A stretch of DNA of 64,000 nt from Mesorhizobium sp. B2-3-12 (lineage in GTDB: Bacteria > Pseudomonadota > Alphaproteobacteria > Rhizobiales > Rhizobiaceae), in the NCBI RefSeq assembly GCF_006442205.1, contig NZ_VFVR01000003.1, forward strand, positions 496,001 to 560,000, in the 5' to 3' direction. The notes beneath the pieces were generated by a model. The model was not told where the DNA came from. It searched no databases and saw only the letters and a program-made list of their open reading frames with translations. The translations under genes and the position numbers were made by a program. Positions 48,151-56,482 of this stretch are shown here, piece by piece; position 1 is the first letter of the stretch; each line of letters begins with the position of its first letter.

Positions 48151-48510
48151 ATGAGTTCGAGCAGCGAGCGCAAGCCCGAGATCAGTTTTGCCGACTTCGA
48201 TCGTGTCGACATCCGCGCCGGCACGATCGTCGAGGCCGAGCCGTTTCCGGAAGCGCGCAAGCCGGCCTTCAAGCTCAGGATCGATTTCGGGCCTGGCATC
48301 GGCATCAAGAGATCGTCGGCGCAGATCACCAAATATTATACGCCCGAGACCTTGATCGGCCGGCAGGTGTTCGCGGTGGTCAATTTCCCGCCACGCCAGA
48401 TCGGGCCGTTCATGTCGGAAGTTCTGACGCTGGGCTTTCCCGACGAGGAGGGCGCCGTGGTGCTCGGCGCCATCGAGCGCAAGGTGCCTGACGGCGGACG
48501 ATTGTTTTAG
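48151..48510 (+). CDS. csaA: CsaA-like tRNA-binding/chaperone protein
   Basis: 119 residues, a single OB fold. The family region [29 protein letters not shown] and the C-terminal [16 protein letters not shown] are recognisable. CsaA-like proteins bind tRNA and act as export-related chaperones in Bacillus. It is convergent with the glycosyltransferase, overlapping by 4 bases. Confidence 0.9.
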   Translation: MSSSSERKPEISFADFDRVDIRAGTIVEAEPFPEARKPAFKLRIDFGPGIGIKRSSAQITKYYTPETLIGRQVFAVVNFPPRQIGPFMSEVLTLGFPDEEGAVVLGAIERKVPDGGRLF

Positions 48511-49529
48511 GCCGCCAGCTTGCGCGTCCTGCCGAGGGCTTCTTCGACCGTGTCGAGAAACATCTCCGCGCAGGCCTTCCAGCTGTAGCGCATGGCGCGT
48601 TCGCGCGCTTCGGCGCGGTCGACCTTGAGGGCGGCGAGGCAGGCCTCGCGCAGATCGGTCGAGACCGCGCCGCCAATGCCGTCGCCGACGATGTCGATCG
48701 GCCCGGTTACCGGATAGGCGGCGACCGGTGTGCCGCTGGCCAGCGCCTCGATGATGACGTTGCCGAAAGTGTCGGTGCGGCTGGGGAAGACGAAGACATC
48801 GGCCGAGGCGTAGATTTCGGCCAGTTCGTCATTGGGGCGATGACCGAGGAAATGCGCCTTGGGATATTTCGCCTTGAGCTTAGCGAACTCGGGACCTTCG
48901 CCGACGATCACTTTGCTGCCGGGCAGGTCGAGATCGAGGAAGGCCGATAGGTTCTTTTCGATGGCGACGCGGCCGACGCAGAGGAAAACCGGGCCGGGGA
49001 AGCCGAGATCCCTGCGCTTGTCGGGCCGGAAATGGTCGGTGTCGACGCCACGCGTCCAGGGCCTGAGCTTGTTGAAGCCGCGCGCCGAAAGATCATCCGC
49101 CAGCGACTGGGTGGCGACCAGCGTGCCCTGCCCGGAATTGTGGAAGTCGCGCAGCCAGCGATAGGCCCAGCTCTCCGGCACCGGCAGGCGGGCGCTGAGA
49201 TATTCGGGAAAGCGGGTATGATAGCTGGTGGTGAACGGCCGGCCGGCATTGCGGCAATAACGACGAGCCATGATGCCGAGCGGCCCCTCGGTGACGATGT
49301 GGATGTGGTCGGCCTTGTAGCCGCCGATCAGGCGCGCGACATGGCCGGGCGTGGTCAGCGCCAGGCGGATGTCGGGGTAGGTCGGCAAGGGCAAGGTGCG
49401 AAAGATGTTTGGGGTCAGGAAATCCACCGCGACGTCGAAGGATTTCAGCGTCTCGGTGAGCCGCTCCAGCGTGTGGACGACGCCGTTGACTTGCGGGCGC
49501 CAGGCGTCGGTGACCATCAAGATGCGCAT
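48507..49529 (-). CDS. Glycosyltransferase family 4 (GT-B)
   Basis: 340 residues. The N-terminal GT-B domain starts [18 protein letters not shown]. The donor-binding C-terminal half contains [33 protein letters not shown] with the ExG-like EALASG motif. This subtype resembles the glycolipid or alpha-mannosyltransferase-type MgtA. ATG 49529 is chosen over a 20-residue longer frame. Confidence 0.9.
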   Translation of the reverse strand: MRILMVTDAWRPQVNGVVHTLERLTETLKSFDVAVDFLTPNIFRTLPLPTYPDIRLALTTPGHVARLIGGYKADHIHIVTEGPLGIMARRYCRNAGRPFTTSYHTRFPEYLSARLPVPESWAYRWLRDFHNSGQGTLVATQSLADDLSARGFNKLRPWTRGVDTDHFRPDKRRDLGFPGPVFLCVGRVAIEKNLSAFLDLDLPGSKVIVGEGPEFAKLKAKYPKAHFLGHRPNDELAEIYASADVFVFPSRTDTFGNVIIEALASGTPVAAYPVTGPIDIVGDGIGGAVSTDLREACLAALKVDRAEARERAMRYSWKACAEMFLDTVEEALGRTRKLAA

Positions 49530-49839
49530 GGCGGCCCTTTGCTCCGGAGGTCGACGGTTGCCTTGAAACGATGCCGGAAGGGCGACCATGCGGCCGCCCT
49601 CGCTTCGCTCCAGCGCACCCTGGCGGGCACGGGGTCGAAGTGAGGCGGCAAGGACGAATCAAGTGCGGTCGCGCGCTTCATGCGCGCTCTTGACCATGGT
49701 TTCATGACGGGCGGATGAAGACCGGCCCATGATCTTGGCAATGTGGAGCCGGCTTTCTGACAAGACAAAAGGCGTGGAAGAAGAGGGGACTGTTGCCGAC
49801 CCGCTCTATTTGAATGCCGTCAGCCTTAGTCTGGCGTCG
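49530..49839. other. Intergenic region between glycosyltransferase and sensor kinase
   Basis: 310 bases. It includes the promoter side of the glycosyltransferase and the downstream side of the kinase gene. Nothing specific was recognised, and no credible ORF. Confidence 0.5.
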
Positions 49840-51255
49840 TCAGGCGGGAACCTTGATCACGGCGCGCAGGCCACCCATCGGACTGTCGCCAAGCGTGATG
49901 TCGCCGCCATGGCTGCGGGCGATGTCGCGGGCGATCGACAGGCCGAGCCCGGTGCCGCTGGCATCAAGGTTGCGGGCCTCGTCGAGCCGCACGAAGGGCT
50001 TGAACACGTCCTCGCGCCGGTCGGTCGGGATGCCAGGACCGTCGTCGTCGATGGTGACGACGAGGAAGCCACGGCTGTGGTTGGCGTTGACGTCGACGGT
50101 CTCGGCATAGCGGAAGGCGTTGCCGATGACGTTGGACAAGAGCCTGGCGAAGGCATTCGGCCGGACATGCACGGTCGGATCGCCGGAAAGCGTCGTCGAC
50201 AGCTTGCATTTGCGCAAGCCCGCTTCCTCGCCGAGCTTCTGGAAATAGGCATCGAGGTCGAAGCGTCCCGGGTCCTCCGTGGCTTCGCCGCGCGCAAAGG
50301 CGAGATAGCCTTCCAGCATCGACTGCATGTCGTCGATGTCCTGGTCCAGCGCCGCCTTGGTCTCCGGCTTGCCGGCGGTCAGCGCAAGCTGGAGCTTGAA
50401 CCGCGTGAGGATGGTCCTGAGGTCATGGCTGACGCCGGTCAGCATGGCCGTGCGCTGTTCGATCTGGCGTTCGATGCGCTCACGCATCTGGATGAAGGCG
50501 AAGCCGGCGCGGCGAACCTCCTCGGCGCCACGCGGGCGAAAATCGCGCGACATCGGCCGGCCCTTGCCGAAACTTTCGGCCGCCTCGGCAAGCGCCAGGA
50601 TCGGCCGGATCTGGTTGCGCAGGAAGGGGATGGCGATCATCAGCAGCACCAGCGAGGTGCCGACCATCCAGATCAGGAAAATGTGGGTGTTGGAGGCATA
50701 GGCCTGGCTGCGCCGCACGAAGACGCGCAGCACCTTGTTCTCGAGCTGGACGCGCACCTCGACGATGTTGGAATTGCCGACCGTGTCGATCCAGAAGGGC
50801 CGGTTGATCTGACGGGTGATTTCGGCGGAGAGAACGTCGTCGAGGATCGAGAAGAACGGTTTTGGACCGGGCGGCGGCAATGGATCGGGCGGCAGGAGAT
50901 CGACCTTGAGCTGCATGCGGTCCTGCGCGATGCGGATGATGTTGGCGTAGTCGGCGTCGTGCGGGTAGGTCTCGATCAGGTCGATGATGGCGGCGATGTC
51001 GCGCACGGTTGCCTGCGACAGGCGTTGCGTCACGGTTGCCCAGTGACGTTCCATGAAATCGAAGGCGACAACCGACTGCAAAAGGATCATCGGCGCGATG
51101 ACGATGATCAGCGAGCGCGCGTAGAGGCGCTTGGGCATGTAGAGCGAAACGAGGCGCCAGAACCGGTTCCAGATGCGCGGCACCGCCTTGAGCGTGCGCG
51201 TGGCGCGTGCGCTCAAGCCGTCATTGTCCGGTTGTTCCAGTTCCGTGGTCGCCAT
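49840..51255 (-). CDS. Sensor histidine kinase, CenK-like
   Basis: 471 residues. It has a cytoplasmic N-tail, a membrane helix at about 47-68, a periplasmic region of about 120 residues, a second helix at about 191-212, a HAMP, and the H-box SHDLRTILTRFKL with His277. The usual Pro after DLRT is Ile. The HATPase has NVIGNAFRYAE, DDDGPGIP and GTGLGLSIA. It is third in the MarR / response regulator / kinase group. The resemblance to CenK (cell-envelope control) is from family knowledge. Confidence 0.9.
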   Translation of the reverse strand: MATTELEQPDNDGLSARATRTLKAVPRIWNRFWRLVSLYMPKRLYARSLIIVIAPMILLQSVVAFDFMERHWATVTQRLSQATVRDIAAIIDLIETYPHDADYANIIRIAQDRMQLKVDLLPPDPLPPPGPKPFFSILDDVLSAEITRQINRPFWIDTVGNSNIVEVRVQLENKVLRVFVRRSQAYASNTHIFLIWMVGTSLVLLMIAIPFLRNQIRPILALAEAAESFGKGRPMSRDFRPRGAEEVRRAGFAFIQMRERIERQIEQRTAMLTGVSHDLRTILTRFKLQLALTAGKPETKAALDQDIDDMQSMLEGYLAFARGEATEDPGRFDLDAYFQKLGEEAGLRKCKLSTTLSGDPTVHVRPNAFARLLSNVIGNAFRYAETVDVNANHSRGFLVVTIDDDGPGIPTDRREDVFKPFVRLDEARNLDASGTGLGLSIARDIARSHGGDITLGDSPMGGLRAVIKVPA

Positions 51256-51283
51256 TGGCTCTTTTCATCCGTCGGCGGTATTG

Positions 51284-51355
51284 GAGCATGATCCCTGGAC
51301 GGAAACCGTTTGTCTGTCCGAGAAAACCGGTTCCCGTTTTTCAGGATCATGCGCT
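51284..51355. repeat. GAGCATGATCC palindromic element
   Basis: The ends are AGCATGATCC and GGATCATGC in inverted order, with AAAACCGGTTCCCGTTTTT in the centre. This matches an intergenic element I know to be very common in rhizobial genomes. It lies between the response regulator stop and the kinase start and so is inside the transcript if the genes are cotranscribed. Confidence 0.8.
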
Positions 51356-51373
51356 TGGACCGCCGCCGGTATT

Positions 51374-52093
51374 CTATTCCACGCTGAGCCGATACCCAAT
51401 ACCGCGCACGGTCTGCAACCAGACCGGATTGGATGGATCGCGCTCGATCTTGCGGCGCAGCCGGTTGATCTGGACGTCGATGGTGCGCTCGCCGACTTCC
51501 GAATCGTCGCCGACCAGTTCGTGGCGGGGAATGGTTTCGCCGGCACGCGCGGCGAAGATCGCCAGGATCTCCTGTTCGCGGTCGGTCAGTTTCAGCGCTT
51601 CGCCGCCGCGCTTCAGTTCGCGCCTGGCGATCTGGAAGGTGTAGGGACCGAAGACCAGCTGTTCGACCTTGGGCGTCGCCGCCGGGCCGCCACGGCGCAG
51701 GATATTGTTGATGCGCAGGATCAGCTCGCGCGGGTCGAAGGGCTTTGGCAAATAATCGTCGGCGCCAGCCTCGAGCCCGGAAATGCGGCTATCGGTTTCC
51801 GACAGGGCCGTCAGCATCAGGATCGGCACGTTCTTTTCGGCGCGCAGCGACTTGGTCAGGTCGACACCGGTTTCGCCCGGCATCATGACATCGAGCACGA
51901 GCAGGTCGAAGTCGAGGCCGGCGAGCTTGCGGCGGGCCTCGCCGGCATTGCCGGCGACGGTGACGCGAAAGCCGTTTTCGGTCAGATACTGCTTGAGAAG
52001 ATTGCGGATGCGGGTGTCGTCGTCGACCACGAGCAGATGCGGTGCGTCGTCGTCCGGTGCGGCCGCCTGGTCGACCCTCTCATTGCTCTCCAT
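51374..52093 (-). CDS. OmpR-family response regulator, CenR/OtpR-like
   Basis: 239 residues. The receiver has DDD (24-26), phospho-acceptor Asp68 (VLDVMMPG) and the Lys in LPKPFDP. The DNA-binding domain ends in VWLQTVRGIGYRLSV. The ATG at 52093 overlaps the upstream marR stop by 14 bases. The full-length match to the Rhizobiales regulator called CenR or OtpR (envelope/beta-lactam stress) is my inference from family memory. Confidence 0.9.
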   Translation of the reverse strand: MESNERVDQAAAPDDDAPHLLVVDDDTRIRNLLKQYLTENGFRVTVAGNAGEARRKLAGLDFDLLVLDVMMPGETGVDLTKSLRAEKNVPILMLTALSETDSRISGLEAGADDYLPKPFDPRELILRINNILRRGGPAATPKVEQLVFGPYTFQIARRELKRGGEALKLTDREQEILAIFAARAGETIPRHELVGDDSEVGERTIDVQINRLRRKIERDPSNPVWLQTVRGIGYRLSVE

Positions 52094-52616
52094 GGCTTTT
52101 CCCCGACAGTTTTGCGGACCCAACGTCGATCTGAGCTCTCAGTTCCGGATTGACCATCGCTTCGAGGAAGCGTTCCACCAAGGTCCGTTCGGTGGCGCCG
52201 GAATCTTTCAATGCAGCATGGATGCGGCGCGACTGTGGCCGCGCCAGGGCCAGCGCCAGCGCACGGCCCTTGGCCGTCGGATAGAGTTCGCGCTGGCGGC
52301 GGTCGCGCGGACCCTGCAACTGGACGACGTGATCGGTGTCGATCAATTGCTTGAGCACGCGCGCCAGGCTCTGCTTGGTGATCTTCAGCACGTCGAGCAG
52401 TTCGGCGACGGTCAGGCCCGGCCGGCGGTTGACGAAATGCAGCACCCGGTGATGGGCGCGGCCGAAGCCGTAATCGGCCAGGATCTGATCGGGATCGGAG
52501 GTGAAGTCGCGATAGGCGAAAAAGAAGAGTTCGATGATGGCGAAGTCGATGCCGTCCTCGGTGGTGATCGCGGTCCTGATCGGTTTTCCGGCGGCTGGGC
52601 TTTTATCCGGCATCAT
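52080..52616 (-). CDS. MarR-family transcriptional regulator
   Basis: 178 residues from ATG 52616 (or 52613). The winged helix includes YGFGRAHHRVLHFVNRRPGLTVAELLDVLKITKQSLARVLKQLID (written in parts in the protein) and a wing DRRQRELYPT. It overlaps the response regulator by 14 bases and is transcribed first. A 25-base palindrome in the region upstream is a likely operator. Confidence 0.9.
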   Translation of the reverse strand: MMPDKSPAAGKPIRTAITTEDGIDFAIIELFFFAYRDFTSDPDQILADYGFGRAHHRVLHFVNRRPGLTVAELLDVLKITKQSLARVLKQLIDTDHVVQLQGPRDRRQRELYPTAKGRALALALARPQSRRIHAALKDSGATERTLVERFLEAMVNPELRAQIDVGSAKLSGKSHGEQ

Positions 52617-52635
52617 TTCTCCATGGGAACGGGAG

Positions 52636-52660
52636 ATTATGTCAGTACTATTGACGTAAT
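52636..52660. promoter_or_regulatory. Palindrome, probable MarR operator
   Basis: ATTAxGTCA ... TGACxTAAT is symmetrical over 25 bases and lies 20 bases before the marR start and about 215 before ilvE. The right half contains the -35 of a possible + strand promoter. Confidence 0.7.
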
Positions 52661-52679
52661 TTCCCCGCAATGGTAATTT
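52651..52679 (+). promoter_or_regulatory. Candidate promoter reading toward ilvE
   Basis: TTGACG at 52651-52656 and TAATTT at 52674-52679 are separated by 17 bases. If used, the transcript has a leader of about 190 bases before ilvE and the MarR palindrome overlaps its -35. Confidence 0.5.
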
Positions 52680-52875
52680 TTGACAAGCTTTTGGGCGGAT
52701 TGCGAACGAAAAGGCAAGACAGGCCGGTTTTTCCGGAACTTCCTGAGTTTGCCAGGGCGCGATTATCCGCTTACGCTTCGAGACACCGGCCGGCGTCTCC
52801 AATCACATGGCGCGGCCAAAAAAGAACACGCAACGACACCAAGGATAGGCGGACCGAGATCCGCGGGAGGTTACA

Positions 52876-53769
52876 ATGGCATCCGTTCCCTTCGATCAAC
52901 TGGACGGCTTCATCTGGATGAATGGCGAGTTCGTCGCGTGGGGTGACGCCAAGATCCATGTGCTGACCCACGGCCTGCATTACGCAAGCGCGGTCTTCGA
53001 GGGCGAGCGCGCCTATGGCGGCGAGATCTTCAAGCTCAACGAGCATACCGAGCGCCTGCATGAATCGGCGCGCCTGCTCGGCTTCAAGATTCCCTATTCG
53101 GTCGCCGAGCTCAACGGCGCCTCGACCACGCTCCTGAAGAAGCAGGGCTTCCAGGACGCCTATGTCAGGCCGATCGCCTGGCGCGGCAGCGAGCAGATGG
53201 GCGTTTCGGCGCAAAACAACCGCATCAACGTCGCCATCGCCATCTGGCAGTGGCCGAGCTATTTCGACCCGGCACAGAAGCTGAAGGGCATCCGTCTCGA
53301 TGTTGCGGAATGGCGTCGGCCCGACCCGCGCACCGCGCCGTCGCGGTCGAAGGCCGCCGGCCTCTACATGATCTGCACCATGTCCAAGCATGCCGCCGAG
53401 GCCAAGGGTTATGCCGATGCCATGATGCTCGACTGGCGGGGGCAAGTCGCGGAAGCAACGGGCGCCAACATCTTCTTCGTCAAGGACGGCAAGATCCACA
53501 CGCCCAAGCCCGACTGCTTCCTCGACGGCATCACCCGCCGCACGGTCATTGGCCTGGCCAGGGATCGCGGCCTGGAGATCATCGAACGCGCCATCATGCC
53601 GGAAGAACTGGAAGGATTCGAACAGTGCTTCCTGACAGGGACCGCGGCGGAAGTAACGCCGGTCTCGGAGATCGGGCCTTACCGATTCGAGGTCGGCGAG
53701 ATCGCCAAGAATCTCATGAACGACTATTCTGTGGCCGTTCAACCGAAGCATGCGATCGCCGCAGAATAA
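52876..53769 (+). CDS. ilvE: Branched-chain amino acid aminotransferase
   Basis: 297 residues, fold type IV PLP enzyme, last step of Ile/Leu/Val synthesis. HYASAVFEGERAY, the PLP Lys in SRSKAAGLY, MMLDWRGQVAEATGANIF and FLTGTAAEVTPV are conserved. GGGAGG precedes the ATG at 52876 by 6 bases. A terminator follows 28 bases after the stop. Confidence 0.95.
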   Translation: MASVPFDQLDGFIWMNGEFVAWGDAKIHVLTHGLHYASAVFEGERAYGGEIFKLNEHTERLHESARLLGFKIPYSVAELNGASTTLLKKQGFQDAYVRPIAWRGSEQMGVSAQNNRINVAIAIWQWPSYFDPAQKLKGIRLDVAEWRRPDPRTAPSRSKAAGLYMICTMSKHAAEAKGYADAMMLDWRGQVAEATGANIFFVKDGKIHTPKPDCFLDGITRRTVIGLARDRGLEIIERAIMPEELEGFEQCFLTGTAAEVTPVSEIGPYRFEVGEIAKNLMNDYSVAVQPKHAIAAE

Positions 53770-53797
53770 CGAAAGTCACAGCTTTTCACGCAAGCAG

Positions 53798-53823
53798 GGG
53801 CGGTTTTAGGGCCGCCCTTTTTA
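53798..53823 (+). terminator. Terminator of ilvE
   Basis: GGGCGG / CCGCCC with an 8-base loop, then TTTTTATTT. Confidence 0.85.
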
Positions 53824-53915
53824 TTTCAGCGTTTCTGCATTTGACTTTCATCCAATTCGGCGTCTCATGATGGTTGTCGGCCCGGGAGGCTGGCAGCTAT
53901 GGAGGGACTAATCAT

Positions 53916-54233
53916 ATGGACATGAACACGCTTCTTCCGATCATCATTCAGATCATTACAGGCATTATCGGTGGTCAGGCGGTCGGCGCGGCGATCAAGA
54001 CGGCGGCGCTGGGGCAGCTTCCCAAAATCCTGGGCGGAGCCATTGGCGGCGTCGGCGGCGCGGCGATCCTGGGCAGCCTGCTCGGCGGCGGCGCGGTGGA
54101 TCCGGCGGCGGCTGCCGCTGCGACGAGCGGTCTCGGCAGCGCGCTCAACCTGCAGAACATCGTCGGTGGCGCCGGCGGTGGCGCGATCCTGACCGGCATT
54201 ATCGGCGCGGTCATGGGCGCCATGAAGAAATAA
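53916..54233 (+). CDS. Glycine-rich hydrophobic small protein
   Basis: 105 residues from ATG 53916, with GGAGGG 9 bases upstream. It is Gly/Ala/Ile-rich with repeated GxxxG-type spacing (GGAIGGVGGAAILGSLLGGG, then GGAGGGAILTGIIGAVMGAM) and ends KK. This pattern suggests membrane-inserting or glycine-zipper helices. No family was recognised. It has its own terminator. Confidence 0.65.
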   Translation: MDMNTLLPIIIQIITGIIGGQAVGAAIKTAALGQLPKILGGAIGGVGGAAILGSLLGGGAVDPAAAAAATSGLGSALNLQNIVGGAGGGAILTGIIGAVMGAMKK

Positions 54234-54257
54234 GCCTGCCGATCTCGGGCTTCGCAG

Positions 54258-54290
54258 AATGGGCGGCTTCGGCCGCCCATTTCCTTTTGA
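54258..54290 (+). terminator. Terminator after the glycine-rich gene
   Basis: AATGGGCGGC - TTCG - GCCGCCCATT is a perfect 10-bp stem with UUCG tetraloop followed by TCCTTTT. Confidence 0.88.
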
Positions 54291-54370
54291 CACGCACTGT
54301 TTGGCCTTCCGGCTGTGGACGGTCTTGACCGATGCCTCTACATGAACGCTGACACAGCGAAAGGACGATC

Positions 54371-55009
54371 ATGGGTCAGCTCAACGCCGGCATCGTGCCG
54401 GTCACACCGTTCCAGCAGAACTGCACCATCCTGTTCGACATGGACGACAAGCGCGGCGTGGTCGTCGATCCGGGCGGCGACATCGACAAGGTGCTGGCGG
54501 TGTTGAAGGACAATGCGATCACGGCCGAGGCAATCTGGATCACGCACGGCCATATCGACCATGCCGGCGGCGCCATGGAGTTGAAGGAGGCACTTGGCAT
54601 CGAGATCATCGGCCCGCATGAAGCCGACAAGATGCTGCTCGACAATCTGGAGAACCAGGGCAGGCGCTACGGCATCGACGGCGTGCGCAATTGCGTGCCC
54701 GACCGGTTCCTCGCCGAAGGCGAGACCGTGTCGTTCGGTGCCCATGTGTTCGAGGTGCTGCATTGTCCCGGCCACGCGCCCGGCCATGTCGTCTATTACA
54801 ACCGTGCCGCCAAGTTCGCCCATGTCGGCGACGTCCTGTTTCGCGGCTCGGTCGGCCGTACCGACCTGCCGGGCGGCGACCATGCGGCCCTCATCGCCTC
54901 GATCAAGGACAAGCTGTTGCCGCTTGGCGACGACATCGGCTTTATCTGCGGCCATGGCCCGGGCGGGCGTTTTGGCGAGGAACGGCGGACCAATCCGTTT
55001 TTGACCTGA
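54371..55009 (+). CDS. MBL-fold metallo-hydrolase (glyoxalase II-like)
   Basis: 212 residues. The metal motif THGHIDHAGG is complete, with later ligands in HCPGHAPGHV, DVLFRGSVGRTDLPGG and the C-terminal GHGPGG. This pattern is that of the YcbL/glyoxalase II-like group, which hydrolyse thioesters. It is followed by two hairpins. Confidence 0.9.
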   Translation: MGQLNAGIVPVTPFQQNCTILFDMDDKRGVVVDPGGDIDKVLAVLKDNAITAEAIWITHGHIDHAGGAMELKEALGIEIIGPHEADKMLLDNLENQGRRYGIDGVRNCVPDRFLAEGETVSFGAHVFEVLHCPGHAPGHVVYYNRAAKFAHVGDVLFRGSVGRTDLPGGDHAALIASIKDKLLPLGDDIGFICGHGPGGRFGEERRTNPFLT

Positions 55010-55022
55010 ATTGGATCTGGAC

Positions 55023-55088
55023 CGCCCGTGGGCTCGAAAGCCCGACGGGCTGATGAAAAAAGCGCCGGCCTTTCAGCCAGCGCTTTTT
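55023..55088. terminator. Two hairpins between MBL and BA14K genes
   Basis: The first is GCCCG-GGGCT/AGCCC-CGGGC at 55026-55050. The second, at 55056-55088, is AAAAAGCGC/GCGCTTTTT with GGC/GCC inside, and has T-runs for either direction. It can end both the MBL (+) and BA14K (-) transcripts. Confidence 0.8.
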
Positions 55089-55106
55089 GTTTGGGGCAGG
55101 GAAGCC

Positions 55107-55547
55107 TCAATTGGCAGTGCAGAAATGCTGTTCGCCGTCATTGCCGGTGAAGGTGCCGGTGCGGGAATTGAAGGTGCGGTAGCGGTCCGAGCAGTACTCG
55201 TACCAGCCACGCGTCCACGGTTCGGCGTAGCGGTCGGCGTAGACCACCTGCGGCTCGGCGTAGTAGCGGCGGACCGGGGCGGGGCGTATCCGCACGTCAC
55301 GATCGTAATAGCCGTCATCGTAATAACGGTCGGCATCGGGCGGCGGCCGGTCATTGGCCAATGCGCCACCGATCAACGCTCCGGCTGCCAGGCCCAGAAC
55401 GCCGGCCGCGACAGCATCTCCATTTCCATGGCCGTGGCCATGATGATGCCAACGGCGCCAGTCATCGGCATTGGCCGCCGAAAAGGTCGCGAGCGTGGTG
55501 GCGACCACGGCGGCGGACAGCACGGCTGTCTTGAAAATACGGTTCAT
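55107..55547 (-). CDS. BA14K family protein
   Basis: 146 residues. A signal peptide (about 1-27, SAANA) is followed by a His/Gly tract, a hydrophobic Gly-rich segment (AAGVLGLAAGALIGGALA) and the C-terminal BA14K motif WTRGWYEYCSDRYRTFNSRTG with two Cys. In Brucella such proteins are surface-associated and immunoreactive, and are described as lectin-like. Role here unknown. Confidence 0.9.
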   Translation of the reverse strand: MNRIFKTAVLSAAVVATTLATFSAANADDWRRWHHHGHGHGNGDAVAAGVLGLAAGALIGGALANDRPPPDADRYYDDGYYDRDVRIRPAPVRRYYAEPQVVYADRYAEPWTRGWYEYCSDRYRTFNSRTGTFTGNDGEQHFCTAN

Positions 55548-55736
55548 CTTGGTCTCCTTCGTACGGACCGTGCAGTTTGCAGGGGATGCGGTCCGGCTTT
55601 ACGAATGACTAATATGAGACCGTGGCTGAACGGGGGCTGAACAAAAATTTGGCCGCACGCCCTGTTTCACGGCATCCAACCCGCGCGCTGGGCGCGGATC
55701 CCACTCTGCCGGGGCCGGCATCGGTCCGAAGCCGGC

Positions 55737-55949
55737 TTAGCCGACCGACAGGTTGACGGCCTTGGGTCCCTTGCCGCGTTTGTCCGGCTCCGTGTCGAAT
55801 GTCACTTTCTGCCCATCTTCAAGACCGGGAAGACCCGACGCCTGCACGGCTGAAATATGCACGAAGACATCCTTCGCGCCATCATCCGGTGTGATGAAGC
55901 CGAAGCCCTTGGCATGGTTGAAGAATTTGACGGTGCCGGTCTGCGGCAT
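55737..55949 (-). CDS. Cold-shock domain protein 1
   Basis: 70 residues from ATG 55949, with AAAGGAG about 6 bases upstream. RNP1 KGFGFITPD and RNP2 VFVHISAV are present. It binds single-stranded nucleic acid and works as an RNA chaperone. Its leader shares a hairpin with the second csp gene. A longer in-frame start exists at 55970 but is less likely. Confidence 0.93.
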   Translation of the reverse strand: MPQTGTVKFFNHAKGFGFITPDDGAKDVFVHISAVQASGLPGLEDGQKVTFDTEPDKRGKGPKAVNLSVG

Positions 55950-55980
55950 GGGAAGCTCCTTTGATCCCATAAACTCCAGT

Positions 55981-56002
55981 CTCGGGCCGGCAAATGCCCG
56001 AG
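55981..56002 (-). promoter_or_regulatory. Leader hairpin shared by csp genes, copy 1
   Basis: On the minus strand CTCGGGCATTTGCC and the closing CCCGAG form a 6-bp stem. The same CGGGCATTTGC core with closing CCCG appears in the leader of the second csp. It lies 32-53 bases before the start codon. Confidence 0.6.
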
Positions 56003-56052
56003 TGGAAATTTGTCCTTTATTTTAGCGTCATCGGCAAGTGAAAGTTTTTCGG

Positions 56053-56081
56053 GCACTTAAAGCAGGTCGCGCTTTAAGTGC
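56053..56081. repeat. 11-bp-arm palindrome upstream of csp 1
   Basis: GCACTTAAAGC and GCTTTAAGTGC are exact inverted arms around AGGTCGC. It lies about 105 bases before the csp 1 start, so it could be a promoter operator, a dispersed palindrome or part of the leader. Confidence 0.7.
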
Positions 56082-56155
56082 TTGTTATGACGCGTGTCAT
56101 TGGGCCGGACCGGGATGAACTTCCAGATGAGACGAGGTCATGCTGCACCACGGAC

Positions 56156-56194
56156 ATGAAAAAGGCGCGACGAAAACCGCCGCGCCTTTCAAAA
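56156..56194 (-). terminator. Terminator of csp 2
   Basis: On the minus strand AAAGGCGCGGCG and CGTCGCGCCTTT form a long stem (one mismatch) followed by TTC. It lies 80 bases after the csp 2 stop. Confidence 0.75.
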
Positions 56195-56269
56195 ATCCGT
56201 CCGCCCGCCAAGGTGCTGGTCAAGCTTCTCGTTCGCCCATCCGCCTGGGATGCGCGGCGCGCCGATCGC

Positions 56270-56482
56270 TCAGGCCGCGCGCAGGTTGACCGCCTTCGGG
56301 CCCTTGCCCATGCGGTCCGGCTCGACGTCGAAGGTGACCTTCTGGCCGTCGACGAGCGTGCGCAGGCCCGAGGCCTCTATCGCCGAAATATGGACGAACA
56401 CGTCCTTGGCGCCGCCGTCGGGCGTGATGAAACCGAAGCCTTTGGTCGCATTGAAGAATTTAACGGTGCCGGTCTGGGCCAT
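56270..56482 (-). CDS. Cold-shock domain protein 2
   Basis: 70 residues, about three-quarters identical by eye to csp 1 ([19 protein letters not shown]). It is a tandem paralogue in the same direction with about 320 bases between the two genes and a separate terminator, so each seems to be its own transcript. Confidence 0.93.
   Translation of the reverse strand: MAQTGTVKFFNATKGFGFITPDGGAKDVFVHISAIEASGLRTLVDGQKVTFDVEPDRMGKGPKAVNLRAA

Noticed and set aside
49517-49768. Minus-strand 83-codon frame upstream of the glycosyltransferase
   Set aside because: It overlaps the glycosyltransferase start region and has no ribosome site or recognisable motif.
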